From: Lachnospiraceae bacterium
Lineage (GTDB): Bacteria > Bacillota > Clostridia > Lachnospirales > Lachnospiraceae
Length of the DNA: 33,739 nt
Reading direction: 5' to 3'
Assembly (NCBI GenBank): GCA_024698145.1
Contig: JAILRO010000068.1
Span: 1 to 33,739 of the forward strand
A program made the position numbers and the translations under genes. Below are positions 1-10,500 of this stretch, in pieces (the first letter of the stretch is position 1; each line of letters opens with the position of its first letter). Below the pieces are notes generated by a model. The model saw nothing but the letters and a program-made list of their open reading frames with translations. It was not told where the DNA came from and made no database searches.

Positions 1-35
1 ACGATAAAGCATGCATTTGAAAGGTAAATGGGAAT

Positions 36-218
36 TTAGAAAATACCCTGTGCCATCATGGCTTCAGCTACCTTCTTAAAGCCTGCGATGTTCGCGCCGG
101 CAACAAGATTATAGCCCAAGCCGTACTCTTCTGCCGCAGCAACGGAAGAATCATGAATGTTCTTCATGATCTCATGAAGCTTTGCATCTACTTCTGCAGC
201 ACTCCTTTCATCTGTATC
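36..218 (-). pseudogene. gdhA: 3' remnant of NADP-type glutamate dehydrogenase
   Basis: Reading the minus strand from 218 down to a TAA at 36-38 gives about 60 codons that end in VAGANIAGFKKVAEAMMAQG-IF. This is the characteristic C-terminus of hexameric NADP-dependent glutamate dehydrogenase (VAGANIAGFxKVAxAMxAQG). An in-frame TAA at 219-221 lies directly upstream and there is no start codon or ribosome site, so only the last part of a roughly 445-codon gene is present. The frame itself is undamaged, which suggests a recent deletion or rearrangement with the break near 219-222. Recognition rests on the remembered family C-terminus. A complete gdhA may exist elsewhere in the genome. Confidence 0.75.
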
Positions 219-222
219 TTAT

Positions 223-297
223 TCATAATTCTTCTGTTTTGAGATAAAACCTTTGAAAATCTTCGTCATTTCCATCGGTCCATTTGTATATGATCAT
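223..297 (-). pseudogene. Possible 5' remnant of a GNAT-like acetyltransferase
   Basis: An ATG at 295-297 opens a 24-codon minus-strand frame (MIIYKWTDGNDEDFQRFYLK...) that ends in TGA at 223-225, one base before the gdhA remnant's upstream stop. The start resembles the first residues of some GNAT acetyltransferases (M-I-x-K-x-x-x-G-N-D-x-D-F). An AGGATG stretch upstream could serve as a weak ribosome site. It may equally be a chance short frame. If real, it marks the other side of the deletion that cut gdhA. Confidence 0.3.
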
Positions 298-311
298 TTT
301 GCCCATCCTAC

Positions 312-347
312 AAAAAAGAGGCGTTTCACCAATAAGATGAAACGCCT
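312..347 (-). terminator. Rho-independent terminator after the alarmone synthetase/HAD pair
   Basis: Ten-base stem AGGCGTTTCA (319-328) with TGAAACGCCT (338-347) and a 9-base loop. On the minus strand it is followed by six T's (complement of 312-317). It lies about 125 bases beyond the end of the HAD gene and just before the gene debris at 36-297. Confidence 0.8.
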
Positions 348-474
348 TTGCTTCTTGTAGTAATTTTAGCATATTTTTTTATTTTGTCAATATTTTGCGA
401 ATTTTTGTCATCTTTTCAAATCTATTCAAATGACTCTTTAGCTTTTTTGCCCCACAAATAACTGCTATTTTTTA

Positions 475-1107
475 TTATCCCAACACTTCATCCGCAACTT
501 TGTCAAGTTCTGCAAATTTATTGATCACCGCAGTTTCCGCGTCAACCTCTCCAAAACCGTATGCCGCAAAAATAAACTTTGCTCCGGCCTCCATGGTTGC
601 GTTATAATCGCCCTGAATATCTCCGATATATGCAGCTTCCTCCAAACCGTTCCTCTCTATAATGTTACGAATATTTTCCCCTTTGCTAAGCTTATTGTTA
701 CCATAGCATTCTATATCCTCAAAATAATCCTCGAAACCGTAATATTCGAGAAATGCCTCTATGTATCCACTCTGACAGTTGCTGACAATATACAAACCAT
801 ATTTTTCTTTGAGCTTTTTAAGCGTCTCCTCAACCTCAGGATACAATTCTCCACCATGAACTCTTAGGTAGTCATTCTCATTATTCCCACACAATTCCAG
901 AAGTTCCAACTGGCGTTCTTTGGGTAATTCCGGGAATATTCTTGCAGCAAATGCATCCATCGGAAGCCCCATCGCACTCTGTATCTCGTCAACCGTTATA
1001 ACTCTATCCGGTGTATACTCTCTTGCTACGACCTCATTCCAACTTGCAACAACATTCTCCGACGAATCCCATAAGGTTCCGTCCATATCGAAAATCAAAC
1101 CTTTCAC
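475..1107 (-). CDS. HAD-superfamily hydrolase, phosphoglycolate phosphatase-like
   Basis: A 210-residue cytosolic HAD phosphatase with a helical cap domain (about residues 15-90). Motif I is DMDGT at 7-11 (nucleophile D7, acid/base D9), motif II is the Ser of VSN at 108-110, motif III is K142, and motif IV is GDIQGD at 162-167. These are the full set for a Mg2+-dependent phosphatase acting through an aspartyl-phosphate. The substrate cannot be read; family relatives hydrolyse phosphoglycolate, sugar phosphates or pyrophosphate. The start is GTG (1105-1107). Its GGAGGG ribosome site lies inside the last codons of the upstream alarmone synthetase gene, only three bases separate the two genes, and translation is probably coupled. 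The pairing with a (p)ppGpp synthetase is suggestive but does not prove a role in alarmone turnover. Confidence 0.85.
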   Translation of the reverse strand: MKGLIFDMDGTLWDSSENVVASWNEVVAREYTPDRVITVDEIQSAMGLPMDAFAARIFPELPKERQLELLELCGNNENDYLRVHGGELYPEVEETLKKLKEKYGLYIVSNCQSGYIEAFLEYYGFEDYFEDIECYGNNKLSKGENIRNIIERNGLEEAAYIGDIQGDYNATMEAGAKFIFAAYGFGEVDAETAVINKFAELDKVADEVLG

Positions 1108-1110
1108 AAT

Positions 1111-1980
1111 CTATCCCTCCGCCATCTGATTATTTATTTTCTTCTCTTTGTCCTTCTCTACTTCGTCAAGTTTAATTCTGATCTGCTGCATTATCTCATC
1201 CGTCTCCGCTATACGCTCGGCACAGGCAAGCAACTCATTGGCAATCATCTCTTCTTCTTCAGGCGCAATATTTTTCTTGTACTTAAGCTCATGGTCAAGA
1301 CTTGCCCAAAAATCCATCGCCATCGTTCTAATCTGAATCTCCACTCTCATCGGAGTCTTGCCCTTTGAAAAGAATACAGGTATCTCAACAATCATATGAT
1401 AACTTCTGTAGCCATTCGGCTTCGGGTACTTAATATAATCCTTGATATTGACAAGCTTCAAGTCATCCTGCATAGCAATCATAGCCGCGATACTGTAAAT
1501 GTCGTCTATGAATTCACAAATAATTCTCACGCCCGCAACATCCGTAAGATTTGTCATTATTGCCTCCACTGTAAATGGAAGCCCCTTTTTATACAACTTC
1601 TGCGCTATACTCTCCGGTTTCTTAACTCTTGATGTAATGCTGCTTATCGGGTTTCTGTGATATCTTACCGACATCTCATCATTTAAAACCTCGGCTTTGG
1701 TTTGAACCTCTCTGATAGCACATGCATACATCATCTCCATCTCTTGAAACGCCTGTGAATGCTGCATGAGTATTTTCAACTGCTCCATGATGTCGCCATC
1801 TATAACAGGCACTTCGATTTCCTTCTCTCGAAGAGTCGGCAACATAACCGAATCATCTACTGCCTTCTTGTAGGCATCCATAATCTCTCTGCTTTCTTCA
1901 AGATCGTCATCTTCTAAATCTATGTTAAGTCCGTTATCTACAATCTCCGGCTCTTTTTCTTTCTTGTTCTTTCTTCTCAT
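1111..1980 (-). CDS. Small alarmone synthetase, RelQ/YjbM-type GTP pyrophosphokinase
   Basis: A 289-residue protein with a single RelA/SpoT synthetase domain (about 80-240) that would transfer pyrophosphate from ATP to GDP or GTP, making (p)ppGpp. Visible family signatures are ITSRVKKPESIAQKL (115-129, ATP-binding basic strand), DVAGVRIICEFIDD (147-160, metal-binding Asp), YIKYPKPNGYRSYH (182-195, nucleotide clamp with the stacking Tyr) and VEIQIRTMAMDFWASLDHE (213-231, catalytic Glu). There is no HD hydrolase, TGS or ACT domain, so it is a stand-alone synthetase. It is longer than B. subtilis YjbM (about 211 residues) because of a charged, acidic N-terminal extension of about 55 residues. 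A GAGGA ribosome site precedes the ATG. A HAD phosphatase follows after three bases in the same operon. Confidence 0.9.
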   Translation of the reverse strand: MRRKNKKEKEPEIVDNGLNIDLEDDDLEESREIMDAYKKAVDDSVMLPTLREKEIEVPVIDGDIMEQLKILMQHSQAFQEMEMMYACAIREVQTKAEVLNDEMSVRYHRNPISSITSRVKKPESIAQKLYKKGLPFTVEAIMTNLTDVAGVRIICEFIDDIYSIAAMIAMQDDLKLVNIKDYIKYPKPNGYRSYHMIVEIPVFFSKGKTPMRVEIQIRTMAMDFWASLDHELKYKKNIAPEEEEMIANELLACAERIAETDEIMQQIRIKLDEVEKDKEKKINNQMAEG

Positions 1981-2011
1981 AGCTGTCCTCTTTAAAAATA
2001 ATTATGGGATA

Positions 2012-2020
2012 ATTATACCA
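2012..2020 (-). promoter_or_regulatory. Probable extended -10 promoter for the alarmone synthetase operon
   Basis: The minus strand reads TGGTATAAT (complement of 2012-2020), an extended -10 element about 30 bases upstream of the start codon at 1980. A TTGACA lies only nine bases upstream of it, too close to act as its -35, so the assignment relies on the extended -10. Confidence 0.45.
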
Positions 2021-2061
2021 TGATTTTGTCAACTATTTATGAACAAAACCTTAATATTTCC

Positions 2062-2095
2062 ATAAAAATAATAAACGCGCCAAAATGGCGCGTTT
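2062..2095 (-). terminator. Terminator of the acyl-CoA synthetase gene
   Basis: Perfect nine-base stem AAACGCGCC (2073-2081) with GGCGCGTTT (2087-2095) and a five-base loop. It is followed on the minus strand by a T/A-rich tail (TATTATTTTTAT). It begins four bases after the stop codon of the gene at 2099. Confidence 0.85.
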
Positions 2096-2098
2096 CTA

Positions 2099-3733
2099 TT
2101 ATCCTCTGTTCTGGGCGTCTACGACACTTCCGCCTGCGTAGATTTCTCTAAGCTTCGGCTTCTCAATCTTTCCTGTCGGATTTCTCGGAATATCAGCAAA
2201 TATAATCTTTCTAGGTCTCTTATATCTTGGAAGCTTCTGACACATTAAGTCAATCTCATCTTCCGTTATTATTGCATTCTCCTTAGGTTCGATAATAGCA
2301 CATGTAATCTCACCAAGTCTCTTATCAGGAAGTCCGATAACCGCAACATCATGAACTCCTGCATGAGTACGTATAAAGTCTTCAATCTGAACAGGATAGA
2401 TATTCTCTCCACCACTTATGATAACGTCTTTCTTACGGTCTACAAGGAAAATGAAACCATCTTCGTCCTCCTGTGCCATATCACCTGTAAAGAGCCAGTC
2501 ACCCTTTAATACTTCATCGGTAGATTTCTTATCATGGTAATAACAGGTCATGACGCCGGGACCCTTTACACAAAGTTCTCCGACCTGACCACGCTCAACT
2601 ACATCGCCATTCTCATCAACAATTTTAACTTCCCATCCATATCCGGCTTTTCCAATCGCACCAACTTTGTGGATATTCTCAACACCAAGATGAACACAAC
2701 CCGGTCCAATAGACTCAGAAAGTCCGTAGTTGGTATCATACTGATGATTAGGGAAATACTGCTTCCATTTCTTAATAAGACTTGGTGGTACAGGCTGAGC
2801 ACCGATGTGCATAAGTCTCCACTGAGAAAGCTCGTAATCTTCAAGCTTAACCTTACCGTCTTCTATGGCCTCTAATATATCCTGTGCCCAAGGAACAAGG
2901 AGCCATACGATAGTACATTTTTCCTTCGACACTGCATCTAATATGTACTCCGGTTTGGTACCCTTCAAAAGCACAGCCTTACTTCCCGATAACAAGCTTC
3001 CAAACCAATGCATCTTAGCACCTGTATGGTAAAGCGGTGGAATGCAAAGGAATACATCGTCTCTTGTCTGTCCATGGTGGTTCTGCTCAACCCTACATGA
3101 ATGCATAAGACTTTCATGGTTATGAAGTATAGCCTTCGGAAATCCTGTTGTTCCTGAGGAGAAGTAAATAGCAGCATCATCCTCATCGGTAAGTGTAATA
3201 TCAGGAGATAACGAAGAGCAGTTGATTGTCATAGATGTGTAGTCTTCTGCAAATGTCGGACAGTTATCACCTACATAGAAAAGAAGACGATTCTTATTGA
3301 TATTGTCAGCTATCTCCTCTACACGACCGATAAACTCGGGACCAAATACAAGAATGTCTACATCTGCAAGTTTCACGCAATACTCTATCTCATCCGGTGC
3401 GTATCTGAAGTTAAGCGGAACAGCAAGTGCTCCGGTTTTCAATATTCCAAAATAAATAGGAAGCCACTCAAGACAGTTCATAAGTAAAATAGCAACCTTA
3501 TCACCTTTCTTAATTCCCCTGCTTATAAGAAGATTGGCAAAACGGTTAGCCTTCTCATTCATTACGTGCCATGTAATCTCACGTCTGTAATGAGTTGTTG
3601 GATTAGGCTCCATTAATTCGTACTCTTTCCATGTAACCCTACGTACTTCCTTAACCTCCGGGTTAATCTCTACAAGACATATATCTTCCGGATATTTCCG
3701 GGCATTTTCTTCAAGAATTTGTGTTATCGGCAT
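2099..3733 (-). CDS. AMP-forming acyl-CoA synthetase (class I adenylate-forming enzyme)
   Basis: A 544-residue ligase of the ANL superfamily that activates a carboxylic acid as acyl-AMP and then forms an acyl-CoA thioester. Visible motifs in order are the P-loop YFSSGTTGFPKA (190-201), the substrate-side YGLSES (336-341), the hinge DRKKD (432-436) and the catalytic lysine K522 in PTGK. The C-terminal lid domain begins near 435. The N-terminal region carries an insert of about 20 residues (roughly 40-58) between two similar RxxTW stretches, before the usual EKANRFANLL helix. The fatty- or aryl-acid substrate cannot be told from sequence. It is a single-gene unit with its own promoter, a GGGGAGG ribosome site five bases from the ATG, and its own terminator. 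Confidence 0.88.
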   Translation of the reverse strand: MPITQILEENARKYPEDICLVEINPEVKEVRRVTWKEYELMEPNPTTHYRREITWHVMNEKANRFANLLISRGIKKGDKVAILLMNCLEWLPIYFGILKTGALAVPLNFRYAPDEIEYCVKLADVDILVFGPEFIGRVEEIADNINKNRLLFYVGDNCPTFAEDYTSMTINCSSLSPDITLTDEDDAAIYFSSGTTGFPKAILHNHESLMHSCRVEQNHHGQTRDDVFLCIPPLYHTGAKMHWFGSLLSGSKAVLLKGTKPEYILDAVSKEKCTIVWLLVPWAQDILEAIEDGKVKLEDYELSQWRLMHIGAQPVPPSLIKKWKQYFPNHQYDTNYGLSESIGPGCVHLGVENIHKVGAIGKAGYGWEVKIVDENGDVVERGQVGELCVKGPGVMTCYYHDKKSTDEVLKGDWLFTGDMAQEDEDGFIFLVDRKKDVIISGGENIYPVQIEDFIRTHAGVHDVAVIGLPDKRLGEITCAIIEPKENAIITEDEIDLMCQKLPRYKRPRKIIFADIPRNPTGKIEKPKLREIYAGGSVVDAQNRG

Positions 3734-3797
3734 ATTATCCTCCCCTGTAAATCACTTTATCAATTCAGCGTTTTAACGCTTTTACCTGTTAAACTTA

Positions 3798-3826
3798 ATT
3801 GTATATAAAATACCCCTAAATGTCAA
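3798..3826 (-). promoter_or_regulatory. Sigma-A promoter of the acyl-CoA synthetase gene
   Basis: The minus strand reads TTGACA (complement of 3821-3826), a 17-base spacer, then TACAAT (complement of 3798-3803), about 65 bases upstream of the ATG. An inverted repeat ACCCCTA/TAGGGGT (3812-3818 and 3834-3840) brackets the -35 and could be an operator. A 14-base palindrome, AGCGTTTTAACGCT, lies in the leader. Confidence 0.8.
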
Positions 3827-3841
3827 TGTATTATAGGGGTT

Positions 3842-3874
3842 CAAAAAGCTGCCACATTACGTGACAGCTTTTTG
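3842..3874 (-). terminator. Terminator after rpoC
   Basis: A 14-base near-perfect stem, CAAAAAGCTGCCAC with GTGACAGCTTTTTG, with a five-base loop, starting about ten bases after the rpoC stop. The T's sit within the stem, and the molecule reads similarly from both strands. It closes the rpoBC transcript, so rpsL, rpsG, fusA and tuf do not follow in this operon. Confidence 0.7.
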
Positions 3875-3883
3875 AAAAATCAA

Positions 3884-6800
3884 TTACTCTTCTGTTGTCT
3901 CAACAACTGCTTCTTCAAGTTCAACTGACTCATCATCCACAACGAGATCACTGCTATCGAAGTTCTCGATAACTTCCTCGCTGTCAAGCTTAACGTTACG
4001 ATAACGCTTCATACCTGTACCGGCAGGAATAAGCTTACCGATAAGTACGTTCTCTTTAAGACCTGTAAGAGGGTCAATCTTACCCTTGATAGCTGCTTCT
4101 GTAAGAACCTTAGTTGTTTCCTGGAAAGAAGCTGCTGACAAGAATGAGCTTGTAGCAAGTGAAGCCTTGGTAATACCAAGCATTACCTGTGTTCCGACTG
4201 CAGGCTCTTTGCCTTCAGCCTCAAGGTTCTTGTTAATCTCCTCGTAATCAAGAACATCAACAAGTGTTCCCGGTAAGTACTCAGAATCTCCGCTCTGCTC
4301 TATCTTAATCTTCTTAAGCATCTGTCTAACGATAACCTCGATGTGCTTGTCGTTGATATCAACACCCTGAAGACGGTAAACCTTCTGTACCTCACGAAGC
4401 ATGTAATCCTGTACAGCACGAACACCCTTAATCTTAAGGATATCATGAGGAGTTACGGAACCGATTGTAATCTCATCACCGGCTTCTACCATCTGGTCAT
4501 CAAATACTTTAATTCTTGAATCATAAGGAATTAAGTAAGCCTTTGACTCACCTGTCTCATCGTTGGTTACAACAACTTCACGTTTCTTCTTTGTATCACG
4601 AATCTGTACCTTACCACCGATTTCTGTGATAATAGCAAGACCCTTCGGCTTACGAGCCTCAAAAAGCTCCTCGACACGAGGAAGACCCTGTGTGATATCA
4701 TCACCGGCAACACCACCGGTATGGAAAGTTCTCATCGTAAGCTGTGTACCAGGCTCACCGATTGACTGAGCTGCGATAATACCAACTGCCTCACCAACCT
4801 GTACTGCCTGACCGGTTGCCATGTTAGCACCGTAACACTTAGCACAAACACCGATACGCGACTTACAGTTAAGAATGTTACGAATCTTAAGCTTGGTAAT
4901 AGGATTACCATCTTTGTCAACACCTGAACTGATAATTCTTTCTGCACGCTTAGGTGTAATCATATGATTAGCTTTAACGATCATTTCACCGTTCTTATCA
5001 AATACTGACTCTGCAGCATAACGACCTGTGATACGCTCCTCAAAGCTCTCGATCATTTCCTTACCTTCCATGAACGCTTCAACTGTAGAACCAGGAATCT
5101 CACCTGTTCCTTCACAACAGTCAACCTCACGGATAATAAGCTCCTGAGATACATCAACAAGACGTCTTGTCAAGTATCCTGAATCGGCTGTACGAAGCGC
5201 TGTATCTGAAAGTCCCTTACGAGCACCATGCGCTGAAATGAAGTACTCCAAAACGTCAAGACCTTCACGGAAGTTTGACTTGATAGGAAGCTCGATTGTA
5301 CGTCCTGTTGTATCAGCCATCAAACCACGCATACCTGCAAGCTGTTTGATCTGCTGGTTAGAACCACGGGCTCCTGACTCAGCCATCATCTTAATGTTGT
5401 TATATGTGTCAAGGCCATCCAAAAGTGCTTTGGTAAGCTTCTTATCTGCAGCTTCCCATGTTCTTACAACAGATGTGTAACGCTCTTCTTCTGTACCATA
5501 TCCAAGCTTATACATCTCTGTAATCTTCTCGACAGTCTTCTGTGCTTCTTCAAGAATCTCTTTCTTAGCGCCAGGCACTGTCATTTCAGAAATAGAAACC
5601 GTAAGCGCACCCTTTGTAGAGTACTTGTAACCGATGCTCTTGATATCATCAAGAACTTCTGCAGTCTTAGTTGCTCCATGAATGTTGATACACTTATCAA
5701 GGATTCCCTTAAGCTGCTTCTTACCTACAAGATAATCTATCTCAAGGTCAAGTGCGTTGTCTACATCACTTCTATCAACAATACCCAAATCCTGAGGAAT
5801 AATCTCGTTAAAGAGTATTCTACCAAGAGTTGACTCTACAATCTTAGTAACCTCTGTTCCATCGGAAAGAGTTCCCTTAAGTCTTACTTTTATCTTAGCA
5901 TGAAGTGTAATCTCACCATTCTCATATGCAAGAATTGCTTCATTCTTTGACTTGAATATCTTGCCCTCACCCTTGTCGCCCGGCTTATCAATAGTAAGGT
6001 AGTAAATACCAAGTACCATATCCTGTGAAGGCACTGCAACAGGAGCACCATCAGAAGGCTTAAGCAAGTTATTAGGTGATAAAAGAAGGAATCTACACTC
6101 AGCCTGTGCCTCTACTGAAAGTGGAAGATGCACAGCCATCTGGTCTCCATCGAAGTCAGCGTTAAACGCTGTACAAACGAGTGGATGAAGCTTGATTGCC
6201 TTACCCTCAACAAGAATTGGCTCAAATGCCTGAATACCAAGTCTGTGAAGTGTCGGAGCACGGTTAAGCATAACAGGATGCTCTTTGATTACATCCTCTA
6301 ATACATCCCATACAGACTCCTCTAACTTCTCAACCATCTTCTTAGCTGATTTAACATTGTGTGCAAGTTTTCTTGCAACAAGTTCCTTCATAACGAATGG
6401 CTTGAAAAGCTCGATAGCCATTTCTTTAGGAAGACCACACTGATATATCTTAAGTTCAGGTCCAACGACAATAACCGAACGACCTGAATAGTCAACACGC
6501 TTACCCAAAAGGTTCTGACGGAAACGTCCCTGCTTACCCTTTAACATATCTGACAATGATTTGAGTGCTCTGTTACCAGGACCTGTTACCGGACGTCCAC
6601 GACGACCGTTATCGATAAGTGCATCAACAGCCTCCTGAAGCATTCTCTTCTCATTTCTAACAATAATATCCGGAGCGCCAAGCTCAAGCAATCTGTTAAG
6701 ACGATTGTTACGGTTGATGATACGTCTGTAAAGATCGTTAAGATCTGATGTTGCAAAACGTCCACCATCAAGCTGTACCATAGGACGAAGATCCGGTGGA

Positions 6801-7525
6801 AGAACCGGAACCGCATCAAGAATCATCCACTCCGGCTTGTTACCGGAAGTACGGAATGCTTCCACAACCTCAAGTCTCTTGATAATCTTGGCACGCTTCT
6901 GTCCTGTAGATTCCTTAAGTTCAGCCTTAAGCTCTACTGACTCTTTCTCAAGATCGATTGCCTGAAGAAGCTCTTTGATAGCTTCTGCACCCATACCAAC
7001 ACGGAACTTTCCGTATCCGTACTCTTCTTCAGCATCGCGTAACTCTTTCTCAGTCAACACCTGCTTATACGCAAGATTAGTATCACCCTGATCTAATACA
7101 ACGTATGATGCAAAGTATAATACTTTCTCAAGAGTTCTTGGAGAAATATCAAGGATGAGTCCCATACGACTTGGGATTCCCTTGAAGTACCATATATGTG
7201 ACACAGGAGCTGCAAGCTCGATATGTCCCATTCTCTCACGTCTAACATTAGCCTTGGTTACCTCAACACCACAACGGTCGCAGATAACACCTTTATAACG
7301 AATCTTCTTGTACTTACCACAATGACACTCCCAGTCCTTGCTTGGTCCAAAGATTCTCTCACAGAACAAACCATCTCTTTCAGGCTTCAATGTTCTGTAG
7401 TTGATTGTTTCAGGTTTCTTAACCTCACCACGTGACCACTCTCTGATTTTTTCCGGAGAAGCAAGTCCAATCTTGATTGCATCAAAATTCATTTGTTGTT
7501 CTACTTGATTATTCATAGCTAACAT
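3884..7525 (-). CDS. rpoC: DNA-directed RNA polymerase subunit beta'
   Basis: A 1,213-residue beta' subunit, which forms the clamp, bridge helix and active site of the transcription core enzyme. The N-terminal zinc finger is C67, C69, C82, C85 in ECHCGKYK...CDRCG. The catalytic loop [14 protein letters not shown], with the three Mg2+-binding aspartates, lies near residues 454-467. The second zinc site uses the cysteines around VDCCEG and [11 protein letters not shown], and the trigger-loop region [16 protein letters not shown] follows. Length and organisation match Gram-positive beta', without the large trigger-loop insertion of proteobacteria. The start at 7525 is supported by AGGAGGAG nine bases upstream. 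It follows rpoB by 18 bases in one transcript. The acidic C-terminal tail ([19 protein letters not shown]) is usual for clostridia. Confidence 0.99.
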   Translation of the reverse strand: MLAMNNQVEQQMNFDAIKIGLASPEKIREWSRGEVKKPETINYRTLKPERDGLFCERIFGPSKDWECHCGKYKKIRYKGVICDRCGVEVTKANVRRERMGHIELAAPVSHIWYFKGIPSRMGLILDISPRTLEKVLYFASYVVLDQGDTNLAYKQVLTEKELRDAEEEYGYGKFRVGMGAEAIKELLQAIDLEKESVELKAELKESTGQKRAKIIKRLEVVEAFRTSGNKPEWMILDAVPVLPPDLRPMVQLDGGRFATSDLNDLYRRIINRNNRLNRLLELGAPDIIVRNEKRMLQEAVDALIDNGRRGRPVTGPGNRALKSLSDMLKGKQGRFRQNLLGKRVDYSGRSVIVVGPELKIYQCGLPKEMAIELFKPFVMKELVARKLAHNVKSAKKMVEKLEESVWDVLEDVIKEHPVMLNRAPTLHRLGIQAFEPILVEGKAIKLHPLVCTAFNADFDGDQMAVHLPLSVEAQAECRFLLLSPNNLLKPSDGAPVAVPSQDMVLGIYYLTIDKPGDKGEGKIFKSKNEAILAYENGEITLHAKIKVRLKGTLSDGTEVTKIVESTLGRILFNEIIPQDLGIVDRSDVDNALDLEIDYLVGKKQLKGILDKCINIHGATKTAEVLDDIKSIGYKYSTKGALTVSISEMTVPGAKKEILEEAQKTVEKITEMYKLGYGTEEERYTSVVRTWEAADKKLTKALLDGLDTYNNIKMMAESGARGSNQQIKQLAGMRGLMADTTGRTIELPIKSNFREGLDVLEYFISAHGARKGLSDTALRTADSGYLTRRLVDVSQELIIREVDCCEGTGEIPGSTVEAFMEGKEMIESFEERITGRYAAESVFDKNGEMIVKANHMITPKRAERIISSGVDKDGNPITKLKIRNILNCKSRIGVCAKCYGANMATGQAVQVGEAVGIIAAQSIGEPGTQLTMRTFHTGGVAGDDITQGLPRVEELFEARKPKGLAIITEIGGKVQIRDTKKKREVVVTNDETGESKAYLIPYDSRIKVFDDQMVEAGDEITIGSVTPHDILKIKGVRAVQDYMLREVQKVYRLQGVDINDKHIEVIVRQMLKKIKIEQSGDSEYLPGTLVDVLDYEEINKNLEAEGKEPAVGTQVMLGITKASLATSSFLSAASFQETTKVLTEAAIKGKIDPLTGLKENVLIGKLIPAGTGMKRYRNVKLDSEEVIENFDSSDLVVDDESVELEEAVVETTEE

Positions 7526-7543
7526 CTGTTTGCTCTCCTCCTA

Positions 7544-10500
7544 TTATTCATCATAGTTATCATCGTAGTTATCATCATAACTGTCATCATAGTCATCATC
7601 ATAACCATCATCGCTGCCTTCAAGTTCGAAGTTGTTATCATCAGCATCCACACCGCTATAGCCATGCTTCTTCATTTCAGCTTCCTGATCACCGTAGTCG
7701 ATATCTGAGAATCTTCTCATATCATCGCTACCGTAATCGATAGTCTCTCCAATCTCAACCTCAGTGTTATCCTCACGGAGAACTCTGACATCAAGTGCCA
7801 ATGACTGGAACTCCTTAAGAAGTACCTTAAATGATTCCGGAATGCCCGGTTCAGGAATGTTGTCGCCCTTGATAATAGCCTCGTATGTCTTAACACGTCC
7901 TACAACATCATCGGATTTAACTGTAAGTATCTCCTGCAATGTGTAAGAAGCACCGTATGCCTCAAGAGCCCAAACCTCCATCTCTCCGAAACGCTGTCCA
8001 CCAAACTGTGCCTTACCACCAAGTGGCTGCTGTGTTACGAGTGAGTATGGACCGGTTGAACGAGCATGAATCTTATCATCAACGAGGTGGTGAAGCTTGA
8101 GGTAATGCATAAATCCGATTGTTACAGGAGAGTCAAACTCTTCACCTGTACGTCCGTCACGAAGCGTTACCTTACCTGTACGGTTAATCGGAACGCCTCT
8201 CCACTCTTCTCTGTGGTCACGGTTCTCATAAAGATAATCCATAACCTCATCAGAAACTGAGCTTCTCCACTTCTTATCAAAATCTTCCCACTCTGAGTTG
8301 ACGTAATCGTTAGCCATCTCGAGTGTCTCCATAATATCTTCCTCGTTTGCTCCGTCAAATACCGGAGTAGAGATATTAAAACCAAGTGCCTTAGCTGCAA
8401 GTCCCAAGTGAACCTCAAGGACCTGACCGATATTCATACGGGAAGGCACGCCCAAAGGATTAAGCACGATATCAAGCGGACGACCGTTTGGAAGGAATGG
8501 CATATCCTCAACTGGAAGGATACGCGAGATAACACCCTTGTTACCATGACGTCCAGCCATCTTATCACCAACGCTGATTTTTCTCTTCTGTGCTATATAA
8601 ACGCGAACTGACTTATTAACTCCCGGTGGAAGCTCATCACCGTTCTCTCTTGTAAACATCTTTGTATCCATAACGATACCGAAAGCACCATGAGGAACAC
8701 GAAGTGATGTATCACGAACCTCTCTTGCCTTCTCACCGAAGATTGCACGAAGCAATCTCTCTTCTGCAGTAAGCTCTGTCTCTCCCTTAGGAGTAACCTT
8801 ACCAACAAGAATATCGTTAGCACGAACTTCTGCACCGATACGAATAATACCGTTCTCATCAAGATTCTTAAGAAGGTCAGGAGACTGTCCTGCAAGTTCT
8901 CTTGTAATCTCTTCAGGTCCGAGCTTAGTATCTCTTGCATCTACCTCGTACTCTTCGATATGAACAGATGTATATACATCTTCCTGAACAAGACGCTCTG
9001 AAAGAAGTACAGCATCCTCGTAGTTATAACCTTCCCAAGTCATGAAACCGATAAGAGGGTTCTTACCAAGTGCGATTTCTCCACCTGCTGTTGAAGCTCC
9101 ATCAGCCAAAACTTCTCCGGCTTTAACTTTATCGCCTTTATTAACGATAGGTCTCTGGTTCATGCAGTTACCTTGGTTGCTTCGAGCAAACTTGATAACT
9201 TCATAAGTATCCTTAGAACCATCATCGCATTTAACAACAATTTCCTTACTTGTTGATTTCTCAACAATACCGTCATGTTTTGCAACAATACATACACCCG
9301 AGTCAACAGCTGCTTTCTCTTCCATACCGGTACCAACAACAGGTGCCTCTGTCTTAAGAAGAGGTACGGCCTGACGCTGCATGTTTGATCCCATAAGTGC
9401 ACGGTTAGCATCATCGTTCTCAAGGAACGGAATCATCGATGTAGCAACAGAGAATACCATCTTAGGAGATACGTCCATAAGGTCAACTCTCTCCTTCTCA
9501 AACTCTGCTGTCTCCTCGCGGAAACGACCTGCTATACGCGAACGTACAAATGTTCCGTCAGGATTAATCTTCTCATTAGCCTGTGCTACTACGAAATTAT
9601 CCTCTTCATCAGCTGTAAGATAAACAACCTCATCTGTTACAACAGGATTCTTAGGATCTTTCTTGTCTAACTTTCTGTATGGAGCCTCAACGAATCCATA
9701 CTGATTAATTCTTGCATATGTAGCAAGAGAGTTGATAAGACCGATGTTCGGTCCTTCCGGAGTCTCTATCGGACACATTCTTCCGTAATGTGTATAGTGA
9801 ACATCTCGAACCTCGAATCCGGCGCGGTCTCTTGAAAGACCACCAGGTCCTAACGCTGAAAGACGTCTCTTATGTGTAAGCTCCGAAAGCGGATTATTCT
9901 GATCCATGAACTGTGAAAGCTGTGAACTTCCGAAGAACTCCTTAACAGCTGCAGTTACAGGCTTAATATTGATAAGTGACTGTGGTGTGATTGTCTCAAT
10001 ATCCTGAGTTGACATCCTTTCTCTTACAACTCTCTCAAGTCTTGAAAGACCGATACGATACTGATTCTGCAAAAGCTCACCAACCGCACGTATACGACGA
10101 TTACCCAAATGGTCGATATCGTCTTCATTACCGATTCCATACTCAAGATGGATATTGTAACTGATAGAAGCCAAAATATCCTCTTTTGTAATATGTTTAG
10201 GAATAAGGTCATGAATATCACGCTTAATTGCGTGTTTTAATTCTTCTTTATCAGTATATTCTTCTAATAACTGAGCTAATACAGGGTAAAATACGTCTTC
10301 CGTAACACCCAACTCTTCCACATCAAAGTCAACATACTCTTTGATGTCAACCATCATGTTAGAAAGTACCTTAACATTGCGGGTTTCTGTCTGTATAAGG
10401 ACATACGGAATAGCTGCATTCTGAATCTCTGTTGCTTTATCTCTTGTAACAGTCTCACCTGCTTTGGCGATAATCTCACCTGTAACAGGGCTTACAGCAT

